A DNA stretch of 64,000 nt from Oscillospiraceae bacterium (GCA_017458335.1 JAFTFT010000005.1:248001-312000), one strand, 5' to 3'. Shown: positions 39,130 to 48,127, counted from the first letter of the stretch. Made by a program: numbers and translations. Notes: generated from the letters alone by a model not told the origin.

Positions 39130-39642
39130 TTACTCTGTGACCTCCTTTTCCTTTCCGCGAATCAGATCGCGGATATCCGTCCCACAGTGGATCAGAGAAT
39201 AGACGGTCATCAGACCGAAGCCCAGCAGCAGGGCGAAATAGAGATAGTTGACGGAAATTTTCAGGATCGGCATGGTCTTGACCTTGGAAGAGCGCATGAA
39301 CAGGACGCTCAGATAGGTGACATAGCCGTTGAGGACAAGGATGACAAGATCCGTGAGCAGATGGACGACTTCCTTGGCCTTCTCGGGCAGACGGTCCACC
39401 AGCAGGTCGACGCCGACATGCTGACGGGTCCGCAGGCACCAGGCGGCTCCCACGAAAACCGTATACACGAAGCAGCTGGTGGCGACCTCTTCCACCCAGG
39501 CAATCGGCGCATTGAAGAAATAACGGGAGAAGACGTTGATGATGACCAGAACCATGGTGATCGCGAACATAAAGCCGGCGAACCATGCGTCAAGGTTCTT
39601 CAGAATGCGCTTTCCCAGACTGTCTTTCAAAGTGTGACGCAC
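39130..39642 (-). CDS. dctQ: TRAP1 transporter small permease (DctQ)
   Basis: 170 residues, four hydrophobic helices; VNVFSRYFFNAPIAWVEEVAT and WCLRTRQHVGVDLLVDRLP are typical DctQ signatures. Start is uncertain: GTG 39642 touches its Shine-Dalgarno; TTG 39630 is better spaced. It scaffolds DctM. Follows dctP after a hairpin. Confidence 0.92.
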   Translation of the reverse strand: MRHTLKDSLGKRILKNLDAWFAGFMFAITMVLVIINVFSRYFFNAPIAWVEEVATSCFVYTVFVGAAWCLRTRQHVGVDLLVDRLPEKAKEVVHLLTDLVILVLNGYVTYLSVLFMRSSKVKTMPILKISVNYLYFALLLGFGLMTVYSLIHCGTDIRDLIRGKEKEVTE

Positions 39643-39720
39643 CTTCTTTCAGAACGATTCAGACAGAATGATATACATGCTTTTACAGCTTTTCTGCGGT
39701 ACAGTTATGCTTAGAATCGG

Positions 39721-39756
39721 CAGACGCCTGCCGCAGGGGCTGCGGCAGGGCGTCTG
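39721..39756 (-). promoter_or_regulatory. Intercistronic hairpin between TRAP1 dctP and dctQ
   Basis: Stem CAGACGCCTGCCGCA / TGCGGCAGGGCGTCTG (one bulge) with a short loop and no T-run on the minus strand. Confidence 0.65.
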
Positions 39757-39805
39757 AAAGGGATATACTATGTTCAGATTGCGAAAAGAATCTCAGCAGA
39801 CAATC

Positions 39806-40840
39806 TCAGGCTGCGTTGGCCGCGTCGTACTCGGCAACCAGTTCCTGAAGCTGGCCGATGAAGCCTTCGGTGACACCGTCTTCGGCGACCATGCGGTCAT
39901 ACTCCGGCTGCATGACAGCGCGGAAGGCCTCGACATCGACATCGTTGAAGTGGCAGCCCTGCTCCTTCTCGAGCATCTCCATGGTGCTCTGGAAGTTGTC
40001 ATCGGTGAACTGGGTCAGCTCGGCCGCGCCGTAGGTGAACTCTTCCTGGATGATGTCGCGGTACTCTTCGGGGATGGAGTTCCAGACATCGATGTTGATG
40101 TAGGCGCCGCAGGTTCCGATCAGGTGGTTGGTGAAGGACATCTGCTTGGCAACCTCGGCCGAGCCGTTGGTGGAGTAGGCGTTCATGTTGCCTTCCAGAC
40201 CGTCGACAACACCCTGCTGTACGGCGGAGATGGTCTCACCGAAGGGCATGGCGACCGGGGTGGCGCCCATGGCGGTCAGGCAGTTGATGTACATGGAGCT
40301 GTTGGGAACGCGGATCTTCATGCCCTTCATGTCATCGGGGGTGACGATCTCCTTGTTGGTCTGCATGCAGCGCAGGCCGACGTTGAAGTCGAGGGCGAGA
40401 ACGTGGATGCCGTAGTTGTCCTCAATGTCCTGGCAGAGCGCCTTGACCACGTCGGACTGGCAGACATAGGAGTACTCCTGAAGGTTGGCATAGAGCATCG
40501 GAGCGATCAGAGCTTCGAAGTTGATGTTGTAGTCGGCGAGGTAGGAGGGATCTTCGCAGGCGATCCAGTTGGAGCCGTCCACGACCTGCTGCAGGTTGTC
40601 CTTGTAGACAGCCAGCTGGCTGGAGCCGTAGGTCTGAATCTCGACCGCGCCGTTGGTGCGCTCGAGGATGCGGGCCGCGACCTGCTCCATCTCGACGGTG
40701 AGCTGCTCGGTGGGGGCAAAGACGTGGCTGAGCTTGAGGGTGATGTGATAATCATCATCGGCGGCGAAAGCGGTGGTGCCGACGCTGCAGAGAGCGACGA
40801 CCATCACGAGGGTGAGGAGAAGCGCGAGGAGTTTTTTCAT
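39806..40840 (-). CDS. dctP: TRAP1 solute-binding protein (DctP)
   Basis: 344 residues from ATG 40840 (AAAGGA upstream). Signal peptide MKKLLALLLTLVMVVALCSV ends at TTAFA before ADDDYHI: the Cys lies inside the hydrophobic core and does not form a lipobox. The DctP fold shows KIRVPNSSMYINCLTAMGATPVAMPFGE and VQQGVVDGLEGN, where a conserved Arg contacts a carboxylate in characterised family members. It captures an organic-acid-like ligand for DctQM. Divergent from a LacI-type regulator. Confidence 0.94.
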   Translation of the reverse strand: MKKLLALLLTLVMVVALCSVGTTAFAADDDYHITLKLSHVFAPTEQLTVEMEQVAARILERTNGAVEIQTYGSSQLAVYKDNLQQVVDGSNWIACEDPSYLADYNINFEALIAPMLYANLQEYSYVCQSDVVKALCQDIEDNYGIHVLALDFNVGLRCMQTNKEIVTPDDMKGMKIRVPNSSMYINCLTAMGATPVAMPFGETISAVQQGVVDGLEGNMNAYSTNGSAEVAKQMSFTNHLIGTCGAYINIDVWNSIPEEYRDIIQEEFTYGAAELTQFTDDNFQSTMEMLEKEQGCHFNDVDVEAFRAVMQPEYDRMVAEDGVTEGFIGQLQELVAEYDAANAA

Positions 40841-41119
40841 GTGATTCGTCCTTTCCTGCTTCAGCTTAATATTTTGCTGAAGACTGATAAAAATTTTGCG
40901 AAATAGCCGCAAACGGTTACTCAAAAGTTAACACAGATCAAATTTGAAGTCAATATTAACGACCGATTTTCGGCTTTTTCCACAGTTTCAGCCCCTCTTT
41001 TTTGGATAAAATGTCAGTTGAAAAATGCTTAATTAAATGATTTAATTTAAACACAATCTTAAACCAGTATTGTTCTTTTTTTGACGTGAACAATGCCGGA
41101 TGATAAGGATGAACCGACC
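40841..41119 (-). promoter_or_regulatory. Divergent control region TRAP1 / LacI regulator
   Basis: 279 bases without a gene. TTGACT on the minus strand at 40948-40953 is a likely -35 of the TRAP1 operon. Inverted repeats: TTTGCG-N7-CGCAAA (40895-40913), TCAAATTTGA (40938-40947) in the promoter spacer, and the perfect palindrome AATTAAATGATTTAATT (41031-41047) in front of the regulator gene. Any of these could be the operator. Confidence 0.45.
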
Positions 41120-42190
41120 ATGAGTAAGAAAGTCACACTGCGTGACATCGCGGACGCAACCGGGGTTACAACCGCCAGCGTCTCGATGATCCTGAACGGG
41201 AAGAATCTCTCCCGTTTTACACCCGAACTGGTCAGCCGTGTCCTGGATACGGCGAGGATGCTGCATTATACAGTTCCCTCGGCACGGAACAAAATCAGAC
41301 AGATCGCCGTGATCAGTCCGTCGGTCAACAATGCCTACCACACCACGATCATGATGGGCATCGACCGGGCCGCACTGGCCAGCGGCTACATTGCGCATAT
41401 CTACAACACCTACTGGAACCCGAACATCGAGCTGTCCATCCTGAATCTGCTGGAACAGCAGCGGGTATCCGGCATCATCTATCTCATGAATCCGCTTCAG
41501 GCGAAACGTGCCAGGGAGATCGACCGCCACATTCCGATTGTCGCGATCGGGGACATCGTCAACGAGCTGGGCATCGACACCGTGGACGTGAACAACTTCC
41601 AGGCGGGCCAGATGGTGGCCGAGTATCTGATCGGCCTGGGGCACCGCCACATCGCCTACCTCACAACGTCTCTGAACGCGCACCATATCTCCCGCGTTCG
41701 GCGCTGCGAGGGCCTGCAGGAGGCCTTTCGGCGTCTCTGCCCGGAAGGGAGCGTCTCGGTCTACTGCAAGGACAACAAATATGAGCAGGAGATCCAGTCG
41801 GTCACCATTGAGATGGATTCCGGCCGGGAACTGGCCTATGAATGCATCCAGAACTCGAAGATCACCGGAATCGTCGCCATCAACGACATGGTGGGTTACG
41901 GCGTACTGGACGGCCTGCTGGAGAAGGGCTATCGCGTTCCGGAGGATTACAGTCTCTGCGGTTTTGACAACGTCTTCCCCTCGGGCTTCCATCGCATGGA
42001 GCTCACCACCGTCGATCATTCGACCCAGGACCACGGGGCCAGCGCCTTCCATCTGCTCCGCGGGAGAATGGAGGAGCGCAGTGAAAAGCAGGCGGATTAC
42101 CCGATTACCCGCCTGGAATACCGCAGCCGTCTGATTGTCCGCGGCAGCACGGCCGCACCGAGGAAAGGAGCCCGGGATGGATCGGTATGA
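41120..42190 (+). CDS. LacI-family regulator, probable controller of TRAP1
   Basis: 356 residues from ATG 41120. VTLRDIADATGVTTASVSMILNG is the DNA-binding helix-turn-helix, then the ligand domain (residues about 58-335). It reads away from TRAP1 dctP across a shared control region, the classic layout of a local regulator. Its C-terminus overlaps the next gene by 14 bases. Ligand unknown. Confidence 0.92.
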   Translation: MSKKVTLRDIADATGVTTASVSMILNGKNLSRFTPELVSRVLDTARMLHYTVPSARNKIRQIAVISPSVNNAYHTTIMMGIDRAALASGYIAHIYNTYWNPNIELSILNLLEQQRVSGIIYLMNPLQAKRAREIDRHIPIVAIGDIVNELGIDTVDVNNFQAGQMVAEYLIGLGHRHIAYLTTSLNAHHISRVRRCEGLQEAFRRLCPEGSVSVYCKDNKYEQEIQSVTIEMDSGRELAYECIQNSKITGIVAINDMVGYGVLDGLLEKGYRVPEDYSLCGFDNVFPSGFHRMELTTVDHSTQDHGASAFHLLRGRMEERSEKQADYPITRLEYRSRLIVRGSTAAPRKGARDGSV

Positions 42191-42764
42191 CATCACCATG
42201 GAACACAACGAGGACAGCCTCATCGCGCTGTCGCACATGCAGTATGACCTGTTCTGCACCCGGAACTTCATCGCCCGCAGCCTCCTGAGCCTTGTGGCCA
42301 TCGCCGTCGGGGCGGTGTATTTCAGCCGCTTCTGGGGCATTGCCCTGGTGGCCTACGGCGCCTATCTCATGACCAGCACCTACAGTGCCTCCAACCACAC
42401 GGCGAAAAAGCTGACCGAGGCCATCAAGGCGTCGGGAAAAGGCTTTCCTTCCTCCCGCTACCGCTTCACCGACAAGGGGATCGAGATTACCTTCCATCCG
42501 GGAAAAGAAGATGAGGAGAAGCTGACCCCGGTGGGTTACGGTGAGATTCTGAAATTGGGCGAGGATCTGAACTTCTTGTACCTCTTCCCGACGCCGAACG
42601 GGGGATACTGCATCCCGAAAACGAAGCTGGGGGAGAAGCAGAAGGACTTTGTCAAGTTTGTGGAGTGGAAAACCGGAAAGAAATTCTACCGCCGGCGTCC
42701 GTCTCCGCTCCAGCGCATCCGCGACTGGCTCCGGGAGCGCAACAGCGAGCCGGAGCACCTCTGA
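42177..42764 (+). CDS. YcxB-like membrane protein
   Basis: 195 residues from ATG 42177, with AGGAAAGGAG six bases upstream and the start inside the 3' end of the LacI gene, so translationally coupled. Two close helices (residues about 34-66), then a soluble part with the YcxB-type pattern RFTDKGIEITF, YGEILKLGEDLNFLYLF and KKTKLG-like PKTKLGEKQKDF. Function unknown. Confidence 0.8.
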   Translation: MDRYDITMEHNEDSLIALSHMQYDLFCTRNFIARSLLSLVAIAVGAVYFSRFWGIALVAYGAYLMTSTYSASNHTAKKLTEAIKASGKGFPSSRYRFTDKGIEITFHPGKEDEEKLTPVGYGEILKLGEDLNFLYLFPTPNGGYCIPKTKLGEKQKDFVKFVEWKTGKKFYRRRPSPLQRIRDWLRERNSEPEHL

Positions 42765-42865
42765 ATGGACACTTTTGATATCGGGGTTTACTTCTTTCGT
42801 GATTCATGTGTGCTGCTTATAAGGTGATGTTCTGTGAGAACGGCTTGTGACATAACAGAGGCTTT

Positions 42866-42963
42866 GAAGTAAAACGAAGCAGTATTGAAGTATGTTTGAA
42901 GTAGCTTTGAAGTTCGTTAGAAGTAGCTTTGAAGTAAGAGTGAAGTACAATCGAAGAAAGCAG
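42866..42963 (+). repeat. Nine-unit array of GAAGTA with 11-bp period
   Basis: GAAG words begin at 42866, 42876, 42887, 42898, 42909, 42920, 42931, 42942 and 42953. After the first step (10) every step is exactly 11 bases. Most read GAAGTA, usually preceded by TTT, while the other five positions vary. It lies in the gap between the YcxB-like gene and the terminator, inside the expected 3' untranslated RNA. Too short and spacerless for CRISPR. Confidence 0.85.
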
Positions 42964-42998
42964 GGCGGACATGGATTTAACATATCCGCCCTGCTTTT
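42958..42998 (+). terminator. Terminator of the LacI-YcxB transcript (partly bidirectional)
   Basis: AAGCAGGGCGGA / TCCGCCCTGCTT arms with a 15-base loop, then TTTT; the minus strand also has TTTCTT after the stem, so it may end the TRAP2 operon as well. Confidence 0.85.
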
Positions 42999-43038
42999 CG
43001 TCAGGAAAGTTGGAGTACTGCTCCAGAAAAAGAAATCA

Positions 43039-44367
43039 TTAGAAATTGACCAGGTTGCCGCTTGCCGTGCCGTAGACCAGGTTCGGAACAATGGTGACCA
43101 GCCAGGGCACAAAGGTGATCAGGAGCAGCACAAGGAAGAGGCAGATGATGAACGGCCAGACTTCTTTGATAAAGGCGCTGATCTTGCAGCCGGTGATGCC
43201 GCAGGTCGTGAACATCATGGAACCGAAAGGAGGCGTAATGCCGCCGATCATGATGTTGACGATGCAGACCAGACCGAAATGGATGGTGTCGATGCCGAGG
43301 TTCTTCGCCACCGGCAGCAGCAGCGGGGTCGCGATCATCAGCGCGGCGCCGCCTTCGAGGAACATGCCCATGAACAGCAGCACGACATTGACCAGCATCA
43401 GGAACACATACTTGTTGGTGGTGAGGGTGGTAATGGAAGCCGCGACGATCTTGGGCAGGTTGATCATGCTCATGTAATAACCGAAGGTGCTGGCCGAGAC
43501 CATGATCAGCACGACGCTGGAGGTGCCGGCGATGGTGTCAAGCATGATGGGGATAAAGTGCTTCCTGAAGTGCAGCTGGCGGTACACAAACTTGCCGATG
43601 ATGAAGCAGTACAGCACCGCGACCGCGCCGCCTTCGGCCGGCGTAAACAGGCCGAAGCGCATACCGAGGATGATGCCGAAGGGAAAGAACAGGCCCCAGA
43701 AGGAGATGAACGCCTGCTTCAGCACTTCCTTGATCGGCGGGAACTTGTCGCGCGTGGTGGGATAGTTGCGCTTATGCGCGATGATGGCCACGACGATCAT
43801 CATCGAAATGCTCATCAGAATGCCGGGGACATAGCCTGCCGCGAAGATACGGCCGAGGGAGGCCTGGGCGATCAGCGAGTAGACGATCAGGTTGACTCCG
43901 GGAGGAATGACCGGGGTGGCCGCCGAGGAGGCCGCGGTAATGGCGGCGGAGAAGGCCTTGGAGTAGCCGCGCTTCTCCATCTCCGGGACCAGCATCTTCG
44001 ACTGCATGGCGCAGTCGGCGTTGGCCGAGCCGGAGCAGCCGCCCATCAGCATGCTCAGCAGCACGTTGACCTGGGCCAGGCCGCCCTTCATGTGGCCGGT
44101 GACGCATTCGCAGAAGTCCATCAGCTTATCGGCAATCCCGCCGTAGTTCATGACGGAGCCCGACATGACGAAGAAGGGGATCGCCAGCATGGAGAAGGAC
44201 CCGGTGGAGTTCATGACCTTCTGGAGAATGGTCCAGGGCTGAACCGTGGTGTTGATGAACAGGAAGTAGATGAAGGTGGAGCCGAAGAGCGCATAGACGA
44301 TCGGCATGCCGAGGAAGTAGAGGATGAAGACCAGGAAGATCGGAATCAGGTTGGTAAAGGTCAACAT
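43039..44367 (-). CDS. dctM: TRAP2 transporter large permease (DctM)
   Basis: 442 residues, polytopic. SGSANADCAMQSKMLVPEMEKRGYSKAF and ASSAATPVIPPGVNLIVYS are DctM signatures; the loop IMIGGITPPFGSMMFTTCGITG is near the end. Its ATG overlaps the dctQ stop by one base. Clearly paralogous to TRAP1 DctM but not identical. Confidence 0.95.
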   Translation of the reverse strand: MLTFTNLIPIFLVFILYFLGMPIVYALFGSTFIYFLFINTTVQPWTILQKVMNSTGSFSMLAIPFFVMSGSVMNYGGIADKLMDFCECVTGHMKGGLAQVNVLLSMLMGGCSGSANADCAMQSKMLVPEMEKRGYSKAFSAAITAASSAATPVIPPGVNLIVYSLIAQASLGRIFAAGYVPGILMSISMMIVVAIIAHKRNYPTTRDKFPPIKEVLKQAFISFWGLFFPFGIILGMRFGLFTPAEGGAVAVLYCFIIGKFVYRQLHFRKHFIPIMLDTIAGTSSVVLIMVSASTFGYYMSMINLPKIVAASITTLTTNKYVFLMLVNVVLLFMGMFLEGGAALMIATPLLLPVAKNLGIDTIHFGLVCIVNIMIGGITPPFGSMMFTTCGITGCKISAFIKEVWPFIICLFLVLLLITFVPWLVTIVPNLVYGTASGNLVNF

Positions 44368-44960
44368 CAGTACGCGCCTCCTTCCTCGACGATTTTTTCA
44401 GACTCTTCCTGCGGCTTGGCCTTGATCAGATGCAGGCGGTCGCGCAGGAAGAAGTAGATTGCATAAATCAGTGAGAGGCCGAAGCCGAGCGGCACGGCGA
44501 TGCCGGTGTACCATTTGGGAATCCGGAGCGTATCGGTCAGGGTCAGCTTGATCTGGCCGACATACTTCCACGCGCCGTCGACCTGCTGGAAGATAATGCC
44601 GCGCTTCCAGATCAGGTTGCAGACATACTGCGCGCTGATATAGGTCAGCAGAATCAGAATCAGGATCTGGATGATATCCATGACAAACTCAATGACCTCC
44701 CTGGACTTGCCATGGATAAGATTGACGACAATGTCGACACCGAGGTGCGCATGCCTCCGGTGCGCGTAGGCGCTGCCCATGAAGACGGTCCAGATGAAGA
44801 GGCCGGTCACCACTTCATCGGTCCACTTGATGGGGCTGTTCAGAAAATAGCGGAAGATGACGTTGGCATTGACGAGAATCACGCAGATGGTCAGCGTAAC
44901 GCCGCAGATGACCGCGTCGAGGTTGGTCACAATCCGCTTGAAAAGGGATTTCTTTTTCAT
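44367..44960 (-). CDS. dctQ: TRAP2 transporter small permease (DctQ)
   Basis: 197 residues from ATG 44960 (a TTG two codons earlier is the other option). Four helices; NANVIFRYFLNSPIKWTDEVVTGLF and RRHAHLGVDIVVNLI are DctQ signatures. An insertion between the third and fourth helix (about residues 115-145) makes it longer than TRAP1 DctQ. One-base overlap with dctM. Confidence 0.92.
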   Translation of the reverse strand: MKKKSLFKRIVTNLDAVICGVTLTICVILVNANVIFRYFLNSPIKWTDEVVTGLFIWTVFMGSAYAHRRHAHLGVDIVVNLIHGKSREVIEFVMDIIQILILILLTYISAQYVCNLIWKRGIIFQQVDGAWKYVGQIKLTLTDTLRIPKWYTGIAVPLGFGLSLIYAIYFFLRDRLHLIKAKPQEESEKIVEEGGAY

Positions 44961-45017
44961 AGGCAATCACATAATCTGCTTTCTTTACAGAATAAAACAG
45001 GGGCTGATACCCGACAT

Positions 45018-45043
45018 GGACTGCCCGGAAAACCGGGCAGTCC
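45018..45043 (-). promoter_or_regulatory. Intercistronic hairpin between TRAP2 dctP and dctQ
   Basis: GGACTGCCCGG / CCGGGCAGTCC stem with a four-A loop, in the 134-base gap after the dctP stop. Confidence 0.65.
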
Positions 45044-45094
45044 AGTCGTTTGCGTCTTGAAAATAATTGGGGAATGATAGGATTCGGGTGAGAA

Positions 45095-46129
45095 TCAGGC
45101 GGCCTTCTCAGCGCGGAACGCGGTGAGGGCGTCGACCAGCTGCTGGTGCAGGTCGGGGTTGGCGCCGTACTCTTCAACGATCCAGTCATAGACCGGTGCG
45201 CAGGCCTCGGTGAAGGCGTCGATGTCGACTTCGTTCCAGGTCACGCCGTCTTCGTTCTTCATCTTCTCGATCTGAACCTGCTCGTCATCGGCGCAGGAGG
45301 TCTGCTCCCACATACCGAACTCGAGGGCGCACTCGTCGAGAATGTCACGCCACTTCTCGGGGATGGACTCATACACATCCTCAGCCATGAACAGCCAGCG
45401 GGTTGCGATGAAGTGGTTGGTCAGAGCGACCTTCTTGACCAGCTCGTAGGGAGCGCCGGCACCGGCGAGGGTGGAGGTGGAGCCTTCAAAGCCGTCGACA
45501 ACACCGGAGGAGATGGAGGAAAGGCACTCGGTGAAGCTCATGGGAACCGGAGTGGCGCCCAGGCACTCGATGGTCTTGATGAACAGCGGGGCGGTGGTGG
45601 AGCGGAGCTTGACACCGTTGAGGTCTTCGGGCTTATAGATGTCCTTGTTGGTGACGACGGAGCGATAGCCGAAGGAGTAGTGGGTGTCGAGAACGTGGAT
45701 GTTCTCTTCCGCCAGACGATCGGTGATGTCCTTCACGATCTCAGAGCCCATGATGTAGTTGTACTCTTCGTCGTTGGTGAAGAGCATCGGGCCGGCCAGA
45801 ACGGCGCAGTCACCGACATACTCGGCGAACAGGGAGGGCTCTTCCAGGCCGATCCAGTTGTCGCCGTTGTAGGCGTGAACCAGGGAGTCGGCATAGCAGT
45901 CCAGCTCGTTCAGACCGTGATAGGTCACGGTGATGTGGCCTTCGGTCCGCTCGGTGACGGCTTCGGCGAAGAGTTCGGCCGCCTTGTAGTTCCACTCAGC
46001 AGGGTTGAAGACGTTGGAGTAGGTCAGGTCAATGTGGAAATCATCCGCGTCGTCCGCGTAAGCCGTTCCGACCGCTGCGAGCGAGAAGATCATGGCCATG
46101 ACCATCAGCATTGCGAGGAGTTTTTTCAT
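45095..46129 (-). CDS. dctP: TRAP2 solute-binding protein (DctP)
   Basis: 344 residues. Signal peptide MKKLLAMLMVMAMIFSLAAV ends at GTAYA before DDADD; no lipobox. DctP landmarks are GVKLRSTTAPLFIKTIECLGATPVPMSF and SSISSGVVDGFEGS. Only distantly like TRAP1 DctP, so a different ligand is likely. The promoter upstream has an inverted repeat on its -35 box. Confidence 0.93.
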   Translation of the reverse strand: MKKLLAMLMVMAMIFSLAAVGTAYADDADDFHIDLTYSNVFNPAEWNYKAAELFAEAVTERTEGHITVTYHGLNELDCYADSLVHAYNGDNWIGLEEPSLFAEYVGDCAVLAGPMLFTNDEEYNYIMGSEIVKDITDRLAEENIHVLDTHYSFGYRSVVTNKDIYKPEDLNGVKLRSTTAPLFIKTIECLGATPVPMSFTECLSSISSGVVDGFEGSTSTLAGAGAPYELVKKVALTNHFIATRWLFMAEDVYESIPEKWRDILDECALEFGMWEQTSCADDEQVQIEKMKNEDGVTWNEVDIDAFTEACAPVYDWIVEEYGANPDLHQQLVDALTAFRAEKAA

Positions 46130-46167
46130 GTTGTTGCCATCCTTTTCATTTAATTTGGTTATATATT

Positions 46168-46180
46168 CGTGCAGTGCACG
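46168..46180. repeat. Perfect 13-bp palindrome upstream of TRAP2 dctP
   Basis: CGTGCA-G-TGCACG in the long 5' leader of dctP (about 40 bases before the start). Possible operator or RNA hairpin. The remaining 5' leader to 46368 shows no gene. Confidence 0.4.
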
Positions 46181-46368
46181 GTAACCACATCATCAGTCCC
46201 GGAAGCGGTTTTCTTCCGATCCGGGAAAGCGGCCGTTTACATAACAAAAGCCGCCATAAAAGGGTGATCAGCCGCAGAAACACGGCTGACGGAAGAAGAT
46301 CACAGCAATATACGGGGCTCATCCATAATGGATCAGATAAATATTAACATCCTGTGAATACCGGTTAA

Positions 46369-46414
46369 AATATACGCGCAAAAGACGAAAATGTCAACCT
46401 GTCAGATAGGTTGA
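46369..46414 (-). promoter_or_regulatory. TRAP2 promoter with overlapping operator
   Basis: Minus strand TTGACA (46392-46397), 17-base spacer, TATATT (46369-46374). A perfect inverted repeat TCAACCT-N7-AGGTTGA (46394-46414) covers the -35 box, and the spacer contains TTGCGCG (46375-46381 region), the motif also found at the deoR and TIM-barrel gene promoters. The start codon is about 230 bases away, so the leader is long. Confidence 0.6.
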
Positions 46415-46548
46415 ACGGACGCTTTTGACTGATTGCACAAATTGGAGAACGGAATTTTGTGAGGTTTGCGGTATTGACGAAGAATACTTGCGAACTTCTT
46501 TTCAGCCCTGCTGATGAAAATGAAAGAGGCTGGGGCGGGGAATAAAAG

Positions 46549-46590
46549 CCAAACTCGGGAAGCCCGAAATCAATCCGGCTTCCCGAGCGA
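46549..46590 (-). terminator. Terminator of the TIM-barrel/dehydrogenase operon
   Basis: CTCGGGAAGCC / GGCTTCCCGAG stem; on the minus strand a T-rich tail (GTTTGGCTTTTATT) follows. It separates this operon from TRAP2. Confidence 0.75.
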
Positions 46591-46647
46591 AAATGCGGCC
46601 TGGTAATGTACCTTTTCATATACTCCTGTAGACGGACATGAAGTTGC

Positions 46648-48093
46648 TTACAGCCCCGCGTCGAGGGCTTCCGCCCGGTTGATGATCATCTGCACGAAAT
46701 CATCGGTCCAGACGCCGCTGAAATGCAGAAGATCGATGATGGAGAAGCGGTTTCGCATCAGGTGGCAGTTTGTGATGGCCCAGGTGGCCGTTTTCGCGTC
46801 CACCGGATAGTTCAGAACACTGTACCGGCAGGGAGCCTCTGCGTTGTGCATGCATCTGGAGATGTAGGCGGGATCTTTGACCCAGGGAGAGACCGTCGCC
46901 TTAAACTCGTCAAAATGATCCAGAAACTGCCGGAAGCTGTCGCGGTTATCATGCCAGCGGCGAAGTTTCTTCTGATAGTCCGACCAGCACTCGTCCGCGG
47001 CGGAGTGGGTGCCATCCAGCCAGTCAAAGGCTGCCCGGACCCGCGGTTCCATCTCTTCAGGACTGGGGTAGCACGCGCCGAGGTCTACCGCCTTCGGGTC
47101 AAACTCATGCAGAAAGTAATCCCACAGAAGGCAGGAGATGATGCCGGAGACCGCCACCTGGGTTCCGTGATAGCAGATTCCGGTCTTTCGCACGCCGGAG
47201 GCCATGTCAATGAGATGACTCATGACGTGCTCGGAACCGGAAGCCGGGGAGCTCTCGTCGGCCAGCCCCATGGAGAGGCCGCTGAGCGTCAGAACATTGG
47301 CGAGATCGCCGATAACCTCCGGGTCGCAGGCGGCGAGCCTGGCGGAGTTCTCCAGGAGCCTCTCGCACTGTGTCCGGATCATGTCGGACGGCGCGGTATG
47401 GAAGTTCCCGCCCATCCCGAGCATATAGCCCAGGTACCAGTCCACCGGCGCGGTCCAGGTGGCGATCAGATCCCCGTAGCCGCTGACGTTCATCTCGGGC
47501 GGGGCGGCGGTAACGATGTCGAGATCAATGATCAGTACCGTCGGATAGCGGGAGTGTACCGTGCGCTTGACTCCGCTGATGAGCATGACGGAGGAGTTGT
47601 CGGAAAACGCGTTCACCGAGAGCGCGGTCTGGACGATGACCAGCGGAAGGGGATTGGCCTTATCCGCGTAGAACGTGCCGTACTTGCAAAGGTCACAGAT
47701 GGTGCCGGAGCCGACCCCGACGACGCAGTCCTTGCCGGGGAGCCGCTCCTGAATCTTTGCGGCGTTTTCCGGCGTGCAGTGCACGATGCCCTCCGGCTCA
47801 CGGATGACGAGCCATTCCACGTCAAAATCCGCCTCAAGCTGTGCCAGAATCTTCTCCTTGACGGCGTCATTTTTCGTATCGGTGATGACGGTGGGGCCCG
47901 TGACCAAAAGGATCTTCTTCCCGGCGGTCAGGGATCGCACCGCATCATTCAGCCCCGCCACGGCGCCGTGATCGATCAGGATGGCCTTCATGTCGATATC
48001 GTGCAGCTTTTCCGGATGCTCCTGCTGCAGCATGATCTCATGCAGCTCATCCAGCTTAGTTGCATTGGCTTCTATCAGTCGTTGATCTAACAT
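46648..48093 (-). CDS. AraM/sn-glycerol-1-phosphate-dehydrogenase-like enzyme 1
   Basis: 481 residues from ATG 48093 (nine bases after AGGAG; ATG 48099 also possible), longer than the usual 390-410. GVGSGTICDLCKYGTFYADK is the NAD(P)-binding loop, and likely metal ligands are the Asp in SGYGDLIA and His residues in GSEHVMSHLIDM and CYHGTQVAV. The family oxidises or reduces glycerol phosphate-type polyols (iron-containing dehydrogenase fold, Ni2+/Zn2+ in AraM). Residues about 360-440 are an additional C-terminal region of unknown role. Second gene after the TIM-barrel protein. Confidence 0.83.
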   Translation of the reverse strand: MLDQRLIEANATKLDELHEIMLQQEHPEKLHDIDMKAILIDHGAVAGLNDAVRSLTAGKKILLVTGPTVITDTKNDAVKEKILAQLEADFDVEWLVIREPEGIVHCTPENAAKIQERLPGKDCVVGVGSGTICDLCKYGTFYADKANPLPLVIVQTALSVNAFSDNSSVMLISGVKRTVHSRYPTVLIIDLDIVTAAPPEMNVSGYGDLIATWTAPVDWYLGYMLGMGGNFHTAPSDMIRTQCERLLENSARLAACDPEVIGDLANVLTLSGLSMGLADESSPASGSEHVMSHLIDMASGVRKTGICYHGTQVAVSGIISCLLWDYFLHEFDPKAVDLGACYPSPEEMEPRVRAAFDWLDGTHSAADECWSDYQKKLRRWHDNRDSFRQFLDHFDEFKATVSPWVKDPAYISRCMHNAEAPCRYSVLNYPVDAKTATWAITNCHLMRNRFSIIDLLHFSGVWTDDFVQMIINRAEALDAGL

Positions 48094-48127
48094 AAGCATT
48101 CTCTCCTTACAGAAAGCGCCGCGGGCT

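Noticed and set aside
42866-42963. CRISPR array
   Set aside because: Units are 11 bases without 25-40-base spacers, and no cas genes are present.
42892-44457. Plus-strand open frame across TRAP2 dctM
   Set aside because: Starts within the 11-base repeat array and terminator and is antisense to a clear DctM gene.
46140-46620. A small gene in the long gap before the AraM-like gene 1
   Set aside because: Open frames there are short, lack Shine-Dalgarno sequences, and overlap the TRAP2 promoter and a terminator.
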